Shown: positions 44,388 to 56,099, counted from the stretch's first letter. The stretch is DNA of 64,000 nucleotides from Macrocystis pyrifera (GCA_031763025.1 JASSKH010000025.1:3844001-3908000), one strand, 5' to 3'. Notes: generated by a model from the sequence alone, not told the origin. Numbers and translations are program-made.

Positions 44388-45639
44388 ATGCCCTCGAAGG
44401 GATCGGCTCAAGAAGAGCACGACTCTCCGAGTGACGTTGAAACGCTGCGGCGCGAGATCAAGCTGACGTTGGAGCAGAGGCAGGCATCGATGATGTATGC
44501 CATGAGGAGCATGATGGCCGAGTTCATGAGGAACAACGGTCGATTGGAGCCAGGCAGCGCTGAAGACAGCGTTGCTGTAGGAGAGAGTCCAGCAGAGGTA
44601 GGCACCACTGCTGTAGGGGAAAGCCCAAGAGAGGCAGTACCCACTGCTGAAATACGAGAGACTACTGCTGCTGTTGAAGCAGGCCTTGGTCGATCGGAGT
44701 CCGACAGCGCTGAGGGTAGCGCTGCTGTAGGGGAGAGCCCACAAGGGACAGTACCCAATGCTGTGAGAGAGATCCATGCTGCTGCTGTAGGCATGGCAAG
44801 GGATATTGCAGCAGAACAAGAGACAAATTTGCGTGTGAGGCGTCTCGCCAGATTTGGGAACAACTGGACGCGGAGGAACTGCGTTGCCTGTCGAGGTTGG
44901 CCCACCGAGGGGTCAGCCAGACCAGTATGGGAGGACAGGAGGATGGGGTGCATACCCTGGCGCTGAATACAAGGTGGGGGCTCGGAACCTGGCATCACGT
45001 GACAACATCATCAAGGCTGTGCGAGAACGGCATCACCGACTTTCTGGAAACAAGAAGAAGGGGTCCAACGCTGGCCACGCAGGCCATGCTATGTGCGCCG
45101 GCGGCGGCGGTGGCGGTGGTCGCGGGAAAGGTGGAGGAAATGGCAAAGACAAAGGTGGACGACGGGGTCACGGACGAGGTGGTAGAGGCACCAACGAGGA
45201 CGGTGGTGGCTCGGCCGCGGCTGCTGGTGGCAATGGCAGCAACGCCAAAGCCGCCAGCGGAAGTACTCCAGTGGGCAAGTGTCATAGGTGTGGCAAGAAA
45301 GGCCATTGGAGGAGCGAGTGCACGGCGAAGCTATGCAGTCGATGCCAGGGACGCGGGCACTCTGCCGATGCCTGTCCCACGTCCACGGATCGATGCAGTC
45401 CATGCAACGGGCTGGGGCACGCTGCTGATGTCTGCCCCTCATCGAAAGAAGAAGCTGTCATGGCGGTGACGAGCAAGGATGGGGCAAGAGACGACGACCA
45501 AGAAAAAGGTACGGTCCAGGCCTCAGCTTTCAAGGCAGAAGAAACAGGCAAGTGCAGCTATGGTTCGGGGAAAGGGGAGTCTGCTTGGCAGGTAGGAGAC
45601 GAGGCCTGGATATGCGAAGTGGTGCGTCTACTCACATGA
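44388..45639 (+). pseudogene. Copia gag with three zinc knuckles
   Basis: The N-terminal frame (44388-44966) has a helical start followed by repeated VGESPxxxVPTA-type units. A frame change near 44880 leads to 44854-45639, with a Gly/Arg-rich stretch and then three consecutive C-x2-C-x4-H-x4-C knuckles: CHRCGKKGHWRSEC, CSRCQGRGHSADAC and CSPCNGLGHAADVC (about 45280-45435). Three knuckles in tandem is unusual for Copia gag, which normally has one. Confidence 0.75.
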
Positions 45640-46640
45640 CGCCCTCCGCAGACTGCATGATCAACTATAGAGAATGAAACTTGACTTTCCGAATCGCTGA
45701 CGGATCCACCCGAGCGATCGAAGGTTACGGTGACGTGAGCGTTGTGTTTCGGTCCGGAAACGGTCCCGTGCAAGTGCTGCTTACGAACGTTGCGCACGTG
45801 CCGGATCTCCGCTACCACTTATTTTCCCTGCCCACTCTCGTCAAAAACGGCCAGACTTTCGAAAGGCGCCCCACGGGGGTTGTAGTCAGGCTCAAGTCAG
45901 AGCGTTCGATCGTGTTTTCGTTGAGTGGGACCCTCTGCAGCCTGTACGGCTACCGGGTCGACCGCAGTTGTGGGGAAAATGCCTGTGCTGTACTCGCCCC
46001 GGGGCAACTGCCCAACAAGTCTGCGATAAACATCAACGATTTCCACTGCGCTGCTGGACACTCCCACGAGGTACTACTTCGCAAGACCGCGGAGCAGCAA
46101 GGAATTGTCCTCGAGGGAGAGCTGCTGGAGTGCAAAGGGTGCTCCATGGAAAAGGGTCTCCGCAAAGGTATCAAGCAGTCCACACACACACGAGCAGATA
46201 AGAAGCTCGGGAGGGTTTTTGTGGATTTGAGTGGACCAAAGGTGGTCGAGTCTCTCGGGCGGAAGCGGTATACTCTCATCGTGCGCGACGAGTTTTCACG
46301 ATATACATGGGTGTACTTTGTGCGCCACACGTCGGACGCCGCGGAAATGATAGAGCAGTTCCTTGTGGATTTTCGTGCAGACGGTGTCCCTTCTACGGTG
46401 GTAATCGTCCGATCTGATGGGGGTGGTTAATTCCGCGGGGGAAAGTTTGGCGACCTGTGTCGATCACGAGGGATCAAGCAGGAATTCACGACGGCCGACA
46501 GTCCCCAATTCAATGGAGTAGCAGAGCGCGCGCTAGGTTTGATAGAGACGGCCGCAATGGCGGGCCGAATCCAGGCTCAAGAGCTTTTCCCTGGCGCGAA
46601 AATCCCGGCCACGACGTCGTTGTGGGCGGAGCGTCCTACT
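45600..46640 (+). pseudogene. Copia protease and integrase, with lesions
   Basis: The protease active-site region is at about 45610-45660 (SGASTHMTPS readable in one frame). A one-base deficit near 45615-45618 disrupts the catalytic Asp codon and shifts the frame. The frame from 45681 carries the protease C-terminal half (FRIADGSTRAIEGYGDV, NVAHVPDLRYHLFSL) and GAG-pre-integrase/HHCC (FHCAAGHSHEV, CKGCSMEKG). The integrase core follows: VFVDLSGP, then IVRSDGGG, then a TAA stop at 46428-46430, where Copia integrases normally have Glu. The same frame continues FRGGKFGDLC and SPQFNGVAERALGL. Confidence 0.85.
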
Positions 46641-46843
46641 GGGCGTGTAACGCTCTGAACCGCACAGCAGCAACAGCTAACTCGCAGAGCAAGTCGCCGC
46701 ATGAGATGTGGCATGGTAGCCCCCCCCCGGTAGTACTGCTGCCCTTCCTTAAGCCTGGCTGCTGCAAGGTGAACAGGGAAAACAAGTCACAGGCGAAAGC
46801 ACAAGAGTGCTTTTACCTTGGCCCTGCAACAAACTACCCCTGA
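46640..46843 (+). pseudogene. Copia integrase C-terminal region
   Basis: In a new frame: ACNALNRTAATANSQSKSPH, EMWHGSPP, LLPFLKPGCCKVNR and AQECFYLGPATN, the usual Copia integrase tail leading to the G-x-x-x-x-Y-R segment. It ends by a stop at 46841-46843. Confidence 0.75.
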
Positions 46844-47006
46844 GACTCAGTACGAGTACTGACAAAGAAACACACTGTGCTAATCACGCGCAATGACACC
46901 TGGCAACGCGTGTCGCCTGCACCACCTGTACCTGCCGAGGCGAATGACTCCCTGTCTACGGAAAAGGTGGTGTCAGAGGCAGACGACGTGAGCACGTCGG
47001 ATCGAG

Positions 47007-47534
47007 GTGGTGGGGGGGGGGGGGGTGGTGGATGAGCTGGACGACGGTTTGGCTCGCTTGAACGACCTCGACGTGACGTGGGGTTTTGACCTGGACGCGT
47101 TTATGCAGGAGCGCGCAGAGCAGGCACTTACCGCCGGCAAGGCCGGCGGCGAAACACCCCAGACGATGGGTTCGTCTCAAGGGGGCGCCGTGGACGCCTC
47201 CTCGGTCCCGGCAGGGAGGGACGAAACAGCCGAGATGATGGATTCGTCTAAAGGGGGCGCCGTGGACGCCTCCTCGGTCCCGACAGGGACGGCCGGAAGC
47301 GACCCGGGCGCAGCATCAGCCTCCGACACCGGCCAAGGGGACGGTGAGGATCCCCCCGCGGTCCTGTCGGGGAGGCCAGCACACGAGCTCAGCAGCTGGG
47401 GCCGGCTCCCCCCGATAGTACGGGGCCGGACCCGGGGTCAGAGCCAATGCCTAGAGGGTGAACCTGCTGTGCACCAGGTAAGAATGGATGAAGGAGCCGC
47501 AGACGCGCTGCTTGCGGCAGCGTACGAATCGTAG
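47007..47534 (+). CDS. Copia integrase-RT linker, acidic
   Basis: 175 residues, low complexity, acidic and Ala/Ser-rich. It contains a 24-residue tandem duplication (unit GGAVDASSVP-), encoded by repeats of 72 bp at about 47180 and 47252. A G14 run precedes it at about 47011. No domain; typical of the hypervariable linker between Copia integrase and RT. Confidence 0.5.
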   Translation: MVGGGGVVDELDDGLARLNDLDVTWGFDLDAFMQERAEQALTAGKAGGETPQTMGSSQGGAVDASSVPAGRDETAEMMDSSKGGAVDASSVPTGTAGSDPGAASASDTGQGDGEDPPAVLSGRPAHELSSWGRLPPIVRGRTRGQSQCLEGEPAVHQVRMDEGAADALLAAAYES

Positions 47535-47554
47535 ACGAAGCGAAGCCTGGGAGT

Positions 47555-48907
47555 ATGCTGAATCGTACGTCCTGGACGACGGAGGACGCAGTGGCTTTGA
47601 TGGCTGGAGGACCTGCTGTCGAGAACAAATGGGAGTTGAGCGTGTGCATGCCGAGTGGTTTCCCGGAAGACGTAGAACCGCCCCCACAGTCCGTAGCAGA
47701 TGTAGAGCGTTCTCAATACAAAGCGGCGTGGCACGAGGCCATGAAAATTGAATTGGACGGTCACAAAACGACCGGTACGTACGAAGCCGCGACACCGCCA
47801 AAAGGGCGGAAACCTGTAGGTGCGAAGTGGGTGTTTACCTGCAAGACGGATAAGGATGGCTTGATAGTAAAGAAAAAGGCCAGACTTGTGGCTAAGGATT
47901 TTAGCCAGGTGCAGGACGTAGATTATTTTCAAACGGTTGCACCAACTCCCTCGTCAGCGTCAGTTAACCTTCTGGCGGCTGTTGCAAATGAACATGGTTT
48001 AAAGATTTTTCATCTAGACGTCGCACTATCTTTTGTTCGCGCGAAACTGGACGCCGAGATATACATGAAACTGCCCGGTGGGTGTGGTGACATGCCAGGA
48101 ACGATCGTCCGCCTAAACAGATCACTGTATGGTCTAAAGCAGAGCGGACGGCAGTGGGCCGGATTATTGGTAGAGACCGTGGTAGAGTACGGAATGGAGC
48201 AGTGTAGGTATGACCCGTGTGTGTTTCGCATGGTTGTGGACGGCAAAGTAGAACTGATCATGGCCGTTCATGTAGATGGCATCGTGATCGCAGGATCGGA
48301 TGAGACATGCAGAGATTTCCATGCCGCGCTAGCTATGAAATTTCCCACGAATAACCTCGGCAAACTGACTTGGTACACTGGTTGTGCTTTCAAACGCGAC
48401 TGGGAACTGGGGACATTGGAGATTACGCAGAAGGCGTTCATTGAGAGCATGCTGAATCGTTTTGGTGTTACTTCATCCTCTGTTATCCCCGTGACCCCCA
48501 GTGTGGAACTAGGTCCAAGAGAGGAGGGCGAACTTGGAGGAGACTGGCCGTACAGGGAGGCTGTGGGCAGCTTGATGTGGCTGTCGACCATGACGAGGCC
48601 GGACATCTCGAACGCCGTGCGTGCTGTGGCGCGCCACTCCCACAACCCAACGGAGAGGCACTGGAAGGCAGTTTTGAAGATTATGGCTTACCTCCGCGGG
48701 ACCAGGTTTATGGGATTGACTTTTGTGCGGGGCTCGGGATTGGATTTCACTGCGTATAGTGATGCTGAATATGCGGATAAGTCGAACGATAGGCGCTCGG
48801 TATTGGGGACGGTAATTACCCTAGGGGGTTCTGCCGTCAGTTGGGCAAGTAGTGTGTTACGTTGTCGACCGCAGAAGCAGAGTATGTCGCTCTGGGTGAA
48901 GGGGTGA
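47555..48907 (+). pseudogene. Copia reverse transcriptase/RNase H with HVDG motif
   Basis: 450-residue frame, RVT_2 type: WHEAMKIELDGH, GAKWVFTCKTDKDG, ARLVAKDFSQVQDVDYFQT, FHLDVALSFVRAKLDAEIYM, LNRSLYGLKQSGRQW, then VHVDGIVIAG. The catalytic Y-V-D-D is replaced by His-Val-Asp-Gly (48269-48280). RNase H begins FTAYSDAEYADKSNDRRSVLG and is frameshifted near 48860; the STAEAEYVAL motif lies in the next frame. Confidence 0.9.
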
Positions 48908-49210
48908 AGGAAGCTTTGTTACGAGCGCGGTGTTGTCGTTTATCTGTCCAGAGCTAAGCGGATCATGTGTCTGGGTTTTCGGGGATAACCAGCCATAGCA
49001 TTGGCTGAAAACCCTCTTAGTTCTGCTCGGAGTAAGCATATCGACGTGCGTTTTCATTTTGTCAGAGAGCTACTTCGTGCTAAGAAGATCAACATTCAGT
49101 TCGTAGTTTCGGAAGAGCAGCACGCGGATATTTTGACGAAATCCCTTGCTGCGACCCCTTTTAAGTCTCACCGTAGGTTCTTGTTGAATCTGCCTTTGGA
49201 GGGTGAGTAA
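48860..49210 (+). pseudogene. Copia RNase H C-terminal region
   Basis: After the frameshift, STAEAEYVALGEGVKEALL is followed by a broken DNQP motif near 48990. Frame 49001-49210 then carries SSARSKHIDVRFHFVRELL and QHADILTKSLA, the conserved end of Copia pol, with a stop at 49208-49210. Confidence 0.85.
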
Positions 49211-49309
49211 GGGGGTATGAGCATTATTCAATGAGTACCATGTTTGAGCGATGCGAGGAATAATTTGTCAGGTCGCCAACCCTGCGCTACTTTGAGGGGC
49301 ATGGGGGAG

Positions 49310-49765
49310 TAGGGTACCGCTTGGCATTTTATTTTCTGGCCACAGTCATCGTTTGGAATGCGGCCGTTGTTTCAATTGCAATGGTTTGGAGTATATGTGT
49401 TATACAAGGATACAGGGGGTTTTGACCCGGTGGCCGGGTTTCCTCCTGCGGGACTGTCGTTGGCTGTTCTTAGGTCCTAGCAATTCTTGAATGTCTTTTC
49501 GGTCTCGTCACTGCTGTGAGTATCGTTCCAGCAGCGACGGTTACAAGTTGTAGAGGGTTGCGTATATCTTCGCAGGCGTTATTATGAATCATGCCGTGTG
49601 TTCACGAGGAGAGTTTGAGCACTCCGTTCTCTGGTCCGTTCTCTGCTCCGAGCTACGAGCTAGGCTCCGCTCTCTCTCCCCTCCTCTCTGTCCTCTAATA
49701 CAACGACTATAAAGACACTCATCAGACCACGTGGTTAGGGCATCCAGGCTTGGACTCTACGAACA
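49310..49765 (+). mobile_element. Probable 3' LTR of Copia element
   Basis: Starts after the purine tract GAGGGGCATGGGGGAG (49293-49308, PPT-like) and ends with the 25-bp repeat also found before gag at 44318. A TATAAAGACACTC element lies at about 49708. Only the last 25 bp is matched upstream, so the 5' LTR is almost entirely lost or replaced by modules A/B. Confidence 0.5.
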
Positions 49766-49789
49766 TGTTGGCCAATGAAAAACATTTTG

Positions 49790-51065
49790 TGGGTTGTTAC
49801 ACGTTCGACAGATTGACATTTATTTTCAACTGTGGCGGGTTATTATATGCGAGTACCGAAACATATGATGACGATCGCAAACAAATAAAGGCGACAAGTA
49901 GAAAGTAATCCACTGCAGCTGCCGGTGGCGTGCTGCGGTATCCCCCCAAACCTGAAAAAAAGCCCATGTTTTCATTTTTTGCCTTTCGCTGCTGTAAAAG
50001 ACCTGCGACAGTATGCATTTTCTTTTCCTTTCGAGACAAACATCACAGTAGTACTCGTACATAATTTTGCTGTGGCACAAAAAGCAATCCACTCCTGTTG
50101 TTGTACTGCTTTAAAAGACCTGCTATTGTATGCGAATGGAAACGCGAAGTACACAAGAAAATAAGTATCATTTCAGCTCGTGCCAAGATACACGATAGAC
50201 GCTCGATCTCGACAGAGACTCAGCCCACGGACAACCCGCGCGGTTGCGGGCAAGATCAACTAGTATAGATGACGGGCTCGAAGGAATGAGGTGGATGCAT
50301 GCTCTAGGGGGCAAGAGCTTGCCGGCGACGTCCAACGGTATCCTCCCAAAACTGAAAAAAAAACATATTTTGCCATTCGAGACATTGTTGTACTAATGTA
50401 CTGATAGACGAAATGCGTTTTTTTTTGCCATTCTGTTATGATACTGCTTGGATACAGCACTCTGCAGTACAGCAGTACTCGTCGATAATTTTGCTGTGGC
50501 ACGAAAAGCAACCCACTCCTGCTGTTGCATTGTTTGTAAAATACCTGCTATGGTATGCGAATGGAAACGCGAAGTCCACCAAAAAAGCATTATTTCAGCT
50601 CGTGCCAAGATACACGATAGACGCTCGATCTCGACAGAGACTCAGCCCACGGGCAACCCGCGCGGTGACGGGAAAGATCAACTAGTACAGATGACGGGCT
50701 CGAAGGAATGAGATGGATACATGCTCTAGGGGGCAAGAGCTTGCCGGCGGCGTCCAACGGTATCCTCCTAAACCTGAAAAGAAGCCCATTTTTTGCCATT
50801 CGACACCTTTGTGTACCGCTGCAAAAAATACCTGCTCGTGCGACGATAGACGATAGACGTTTGTTGTACAGTAACTGTATAAGATCGCTCGATCTCGGCA
50901 GAGACTCAGCCCACGGGCAACCCGCTCGGTGGCGGGAAAGGTCAACTTGTATAGATGACGCAGGCTCGAAGAAATGAGGTGGATGCATGCTCTAGGGGGC
51001 AAGAGCCAGCCGGCGGCGTCCTACGGTATCCTCCCGAACCTGAGTAAAAAGCCCATGTTTTGCCA
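49790..51065 (+). repeat. Tandem array of module A/B units
   Basis: Four module A copies (about 49910, 50285, 50705, 50975) carry the CGGTATCCTCCCAAACCTGA segment. Between them lie copies of GCTCGTGCCAAGATACACGA, CTCGATCTCG-CAGAGACTCAGCCCAC and GGGAAAGATCAACTAGTA. Spacing is about 375, 420 and 270 bp. No coding capacity is recognised. The same modules flank the 5' side of the Copia element. Confidence 0.8.
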
Positions 51066-51166
51066 TTTGAGACGGATACAGCAGTAGTAGTAGTACTCGT
51101 AGCTAATGTTTTCATCTATTTCGTGCACACCAGCGGCCAATGCACTGCACTGAGCGTGGGACCCAA

Positions 51167-51388
51167 GCGTCTGAGCCAACTCTCACTCTTGTATCCATCG
51201 CCACCCTTGCACAACAAGACAGCACTACAACAGTAGCAGGCACCTGGTCTGGTGTATAGACGTCTCCCCTCGGTATGGGCGTCTGAGCCAACTCTTGTAT
51301 TCATCTCCACCCTTGCACAACTAGACGGCACTCTAGCAGTAGCAGGCACCTGGTCTGGTATATAGACATCTCCCCAACTCGGTATGCG
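51167..51388 (+). repeat. 112-bp tandem duplication
   Basis: Two copies begin GCGTCTGAGCCAACTC and contain CACCCTTGCACAAC-AGAC and GCAGGCACCTGGTCTGGT. The reverse complement of this unit occurs once at 15551-15625. Confidence 0.85.
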
Positions 51389-51660
51389 ATATGGGATATG
51401 TTGGTTGTATGGTATATGGGAATATGGAATATGGGATATGTGTTGGTGGTATGGTATATGAGAATATGGGATATGTTGGTGGTATGGTATATGGGAATAT
51501 GGGAAAAAGCACCGTATGTGGTATGGTATGTGTTGACGGTATGGTACGGGAAAACCACAGTATATGGTATGGTACGTTTGCGGTATGGTACCATGGTACG
51601 ATGTCGTGGATGTATTATATGGCTAAATTTGCCTGGTGTTATGGTATGTTTCAGTATATA
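51388..51660 (+). repeat. ATGGTATATGGGAATATGGG minisatellite
   Basis: Irregular tandem repeats of GGTATGGTATATGGGAATAT-GGGATATGTTG, degrading to GGTATGGTACG at the 3' end. Confidence 0.9.
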
Positions 51661-51752
51661 AGGTCCGTAAGGGTCGAAAACATCGTACGAATATCATCTG
51701 TAAGGAGCTTATATATCGGCCATTGGAAAGTGTTTGAAAATATAAACCTTGC

Positions 51753-51783
51753 GGACAGACAGACAGACAGACAGACAGACAGA
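51753..51783 (+). repeat. (ACAG)n microsatellite
   Basis: About seven and a half perfect GACA units. Confidence 0.95.
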
Positions 51784-51900
51784 TTTGCATTTACCAAAAC
51801 AGAGACTCAGTTCTACAAACTGATAATAGAATACCCTGGTTTATAGTATATAGACCAACCACCAGTAGGGACCGTTAGATACTATTCTAGTGATTGGATC

Positions 51901-52110
51901 TTATTCCTTTTACCGTCTGGAATAAGACGTCTTGTATTTGTAATACCGGTGCGCAGGTTAGTATTCTTCCGTACACGTATCCCTTGTACCGTCTGGAATA
52001 AGATATTTCGTATTTGTAGTATCCGGTACGCCGGCTAGTATTCCTCGTACACGTACGTACCCCGTCTGGATTAAGATATTTGTATTTGCCGAAATGATAC
52101 GCAGACTAGC
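51901..52110 (+). repeat. Tandem repeat, unit about 70 bp, x3
   Basis: Three degenerate units share ACCGTCTGGAATAAGA, TTGTATTTGTA and GTATTC-TCGTACACGTA. A second short tandem pair (GAAGTYGAGG-GCATGCACCC, unit about 56 bp) follows at 52180-52262. Confidence 0.8.
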
Positions 52111-52769
52111 ATCTGAGTAGTCGAGGAGGCAGAGATGTACGCAGGTGGTATGTGCGTACGTCAGGTTCTACGAGGTGTTGTACTGTTGAAGTCGAGGGTA
52201 ACGCATGCACCCCTACGGGGTGTTGCACTATTGAAGTTGAGGATGTAGCATGCACCCTTGCCAGTAGATTATAGCCGGTTGAAGTCAGATGATACTTCTG
52301 GCTTCAAAAAGCATCTGCTTTCCCCCCCCTCCCTTCTCACTCTTCTCACTTGCCCCTTTTGAGCAAGCCTCTCCAATAAGAACTAGGTCTGAGTTTGACC
52401 AAGCACAGACACCTGGTGTCACACTTCTTCTGTGGATCATCTTCCCTTGGAACCCTTACTGCTCTCCCACATCACATTCGGGCGCCTTCAAATTTTTATT
52501 ATTAATAGTTCATGTGCCAGGTATCAGGTACCTGGTAAGTCACTATTTATTACCTTGTACCAGGTACCTGGTATCCGGTAACTCGTATGCGTCCAAAAAA
52601 AATGTTTGTTTCATTAAAAAAAAGAAATGCATGGTTGTAGTTGCGTCAACGTTACCTTCTTGTGACTGTCTGCACGAGCTGGGTTCACCACTTTGTAGAT
52701 ACAATAGTTTTCGAGGCACATTCCTATGCTCTGTACATGCTTGTACGTACAAGCCTAAAGATAAGGTGG

Positions 52770-52905
52770 AGGGGGTGGGGGGGGTGGACTGTGATATAGC
52801 TCCCCGGTCTATGGTGCCAAACACCATGATGATGTCGATTTTTCTTGGAGGGGGAGGGCGGCGGGTGGACTATGATATAGCTCCGTGGTCTATGGCGCCC
52901 AACAC
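52770..52905 (+). repeat. 87-bp tandem duplication
   Basis: GGTGGACTGTGATATAGCTCC-GGTCTATGGTGCC and GGTGGACTATGATATAGCTCC-GGTCTATGGCGCC are in tandem with G-rich leaders. Confidence 0.8.
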
Positions 52906-53849
52906 CTCGTGCCATTATTTCGATGCTGGGTTAAATTCCCGGGTTGCGACGCTTTTTCCTTCCTTTTTTGCATTGGGCGATTCTTGACCGTTTACGGTTC
53001 GTGCTTTGCGCTCGACGAGTTCTACAACTGAGGTAGCACATTTCCGCTAAACTGATTTCTGAATAGCGGGGCTCCTTAACCCAAAATCGTTGGAATGCCA
53101 ATCTTGCTTCGAAAAATGACGCCATTGTATACTTAGGACCATGGGATTATTCATCGGGATGCAATTCGATTTTTGCTGATAAAGTCATTTTTCGGGTGAA
53201 GTGTGGAGCTCCTCAATGTGAGGAGCCCCAAAAAAATAAGGGTGAACGTCTATCATCGTAGAACACCTCGATCACGGCCCCCGGCGGCTCCTGCGGAGGG
53301 TTAATTATATTTCGCACTTTGTGGGCGGGAGCAGTGTGCCAAATGGGATCGCCATCCGTGTGGGATCAGGTCCGGGTGGGATCAGGGGAGCCAAACAGGG
53401 ACCTGTTTTGTTTTCTCGCTTTAATGGAGAATATTTCTTGGAAACATATTTATCTACAGCATGGAGAAGATCTCTGGTCTGTTCGACTCAAACAGCGTAA
53501 TGTACCTGCCATAGGTTGTTGTATCCATATCAGCGTTCTGTATGGACCCACGATTAATACTCGTATTATTAGTACCTGGTACAGCGCAACTCCTTGTTGC
53601 GCTGCTGTACCGAGTATGTATTTCTGCCCCCCCCTACTCGCCCACCTTTGTTTTCTATTCGAATAGACGACTGATATGCATGTATGTGTATATGAATTTA
53701 ATATTTGTAGTTTTTCAAGTGTTGTTGATGCTGTTGTTAATAACATTGATTTTTACTTTTTATTTTTGGGAACAATATTACATGCTACTGCGGAAGTAAA
53801 TATATCCTCATCCCCTCCCAGCCCACCCCCCCCAATATACCAGGTACAA

Positions 53850-54225
53850 GTTGTTTTCGCTGACGCGCACTGTTCATCACCAAAATGTGTTGTTGGTGGG
53901 GGGGTGTTGTTGTTGGTGGGACCAACCAGTCCACGCACCAACAGACGCATCCAGCAACGCACTCACCCACCTACACACTTATCGACCTGTGCGTACGCAC
54001 CTACCGACCCACCATGCACGTTTTTTTGTGCTGACGCGCATCGCTTAACATTTTAAATGCTTGTGGTGGATGGTGATGTTGTTGGTGGTGGGGGGTTAAC
54101 CAGCCCACGCACCAACCGACGCACCCAGCAACCCACTTTCCCAGCACGAACCCACACCCACCACCCACCCATACCAACCCAGTCACGACACGAGGTTTCA
54201 GCGTTGACGCGCATCTCGTCGCATT
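53850..54225 (+). repeat. Tandem duplication around GCTGACGCGCA
   Basis: The 11-mer recurs near 53858 and 54030, and as GTTGACGCGCA near 54205. The first two are followed by GTTGTTGGTGG-rich and CCAGYCCACGCACCAAC-GACGCA segments. Open frames reflect Thr/Pro/His-rich simple sequence. Confidence 0.75.
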
Positions 54226-54239
54226 GAAAGTGAAGCCCA

Positions 54240-54966
54240 AGGCTAAGGCTGAGACACAGTAACAGTGGAAGACCCGCCAATGCAGTAGCTAAATGCAGTT
54301 TAGTAGCGCGCCCCTCATTCATATCCTCCTTGTCGTTTGAGTCTTACCGACGACGAGGCCAATTAGGGTGGACGGTCATCAAGGTCGTGCGACGGTTTGT
54401 CTCGGGGCACACGCTTAATGTCGGCAATGCAGTTCGAGGACCGGGAGCAAGCAATCGAGATACCGTACACTCACACCGCCTGCCTTACCAGTTGGTTTTT
54501 GGAAATTGTGCATTCCGTCGCTTGCCCCTTGGTGGTTCGGTCGGCGTGAAATACCTAAAGGAAAACCCAAGCAGTATGATGGACGGCCTTGGTCGTCGTC
54601 GTTGTCACAGAAGTACACCGCAGATGTTACTGCCGAAACGGCGTGGGGCGTTTACGGTCGAAACAAGGCCGTGTCAGCAGTTGTTTGCGTTTGAGACCAG
54701 TGCGTACCGCTCAACGTAAGACAACCTGCACAACAGTCGAGACTGGTGGATCTCCTGACACGGGCGTAGTCCCAACACGCCAATCATGCACGTTCGAATC
54801 GACCGTCGACCCTTCGACACACGGTTCCTCTCGAGTGGGCCAACCTGAACACGCTGATTTCAATCTATCACCAGGTCACAACATCGTGCGTGGACAAAAC
54901 AATACTGCCGTTTTTATTGTCTCGTGGACAAATCGATACAGCATTATTTGATGGGCATGGTCTACT
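54240..54966. other. No gene recognised
   Basis: Overlapping plus-strand frames of 60-130 residues (54330-54951) without recognisable motifs. It lies upstream of the second Copia remnant, so decayed gag is possible but unsupported. Confidence 0.3.
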
Positions 54967-55085
54967 ACTACAGGGGACCATCATACAGTAGTAAATAGGA
55001 CCAAATATTGTTGTTAAAAATAAGTAAATACATAGTTTTTTTTCTGTACCGTAACGTAGGTCCTATTTACTATGATCCCCCGTAA
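54967..55085. mobile_element. Diverged TTACGGGGG-family MITE
   Basis: The right end TTTACTATGATCCCCCGTAA is followed by TA. The left end, CTACAGGGGACCATCATACAG...AATAGGACCAAA, is decayed. The interior TTGTTGTTAAAAATAAGTAAATA matches the left subterminal region of the 3.67-kb element. Confidence 0.7.
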
Positions 55086-55635
55086 TATTAATATATGAAG
55101 ACAGACTCCAATACCTGATACCGGCAGCGGCGATAGCTTCAGGACCATAAGCAAATGGAGCGTCAGCATAGACGGCGGCGGTGGCAGCGGCGGCAAAATT
55201 AGGTCGATTCTACGAGTGCGGCCACGGCGTCTGCCGACTGGTTCCGCATACGATGTGTGGGAGGCTCCGCTAGGGGGAGACCTCCCCGGGGGAGGTGACA
55301 CAGTACCAGGAGGCGCAAGGTAGCCTGGATCCACTCGTCATGCGCAATGGTGATGCATACGTCCGAATTAGTTGCAGTTCTGCCATCGCTCACGAGGGTT
55401 AGCCCCACGCATCGGCGGCTGACTGCCAATTGGACGGGGGAGGTTCGGCGGGTACCGGAAATAGTCGTAGCCGCCGGAAAGGGGGGTTACGGAATCAGAC
55501 GTCTCCCCCTATCCCCAACTCCTTGCGCACGACCGCCTCAACATCTTCCTCTGCCTCCCCTGCCGCCGGGCTGTCTGCCTCCAGTTTCCCACGGCCGCAA
55601 CGCTCCGTTCCAACCGCGACCACCCCGACCGTTGG

Positions 55636-55717
55636 CGTGCTGCTGCTGCTGCTGCTGCTGCGGCTGCGGCTGCGGCTGCGGCTGCGGCTGCGGCTGCGGC
55701 TGCGGCTGCGGCTGGTG
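55636..55717 (+). repeat. (CTG)7 plus (CGGCTG)9 repeat
   Basis: A perfect trinucleotide run merges into a hexanucleotide run. Forward frames read poly-Leu/Arg; reverse frames read Gln-Pro or Ser-Arg. Confidence 0.95.
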
Positions 55718-55829
55718 CTCCGGTTTCTGCTGGTACAGACGGTAGTTGTCGGTGGTGGTGGTGCTGCTGTACATCCCGTTAGGAAAACTTGCACAAGGAA
55801 AGAACCCGACAACGTTCAACAGACTCCAC

Positions 55830-56085
55830 CACCACACCCTTCGAACTGGTCTACACCGACCTCGGCGGGAGTTTCAAGCCAACGCCAAGGGCGGCTCACA
55901 GTACATCAGTATATTCACCGATCTTCATAAAGGTGGAGAGCAGTCTATCTCGTTCGTTCCGAGGATAAGGCAATTTACAACCTGTCGTACTTCGTTCAAG
56001 ACTACGCCATACCTCCGGGGATGAGAATACAACGGTTAAGGTGCGATAAAGGAAGATAATACACTGGGGGATACTTCAGGGATTT
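55830..56085 (+). pseudogene. Copia integrase core remnant (second Copia)
   Basis: Read over two frames: PFELVYTDLGGSF (first catalytic Asp region), AKGGSQYISIFTDLHKGGEQ, then RLRCDKGR, a stop, and TGGYFRDF. This matches the core around the second Asp of Copia integrases with two in-frame stops (near 56060 and 56088). Confidence 0.7.
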
Positions 56086-56099
56086 TTAAAACTGGTAAG

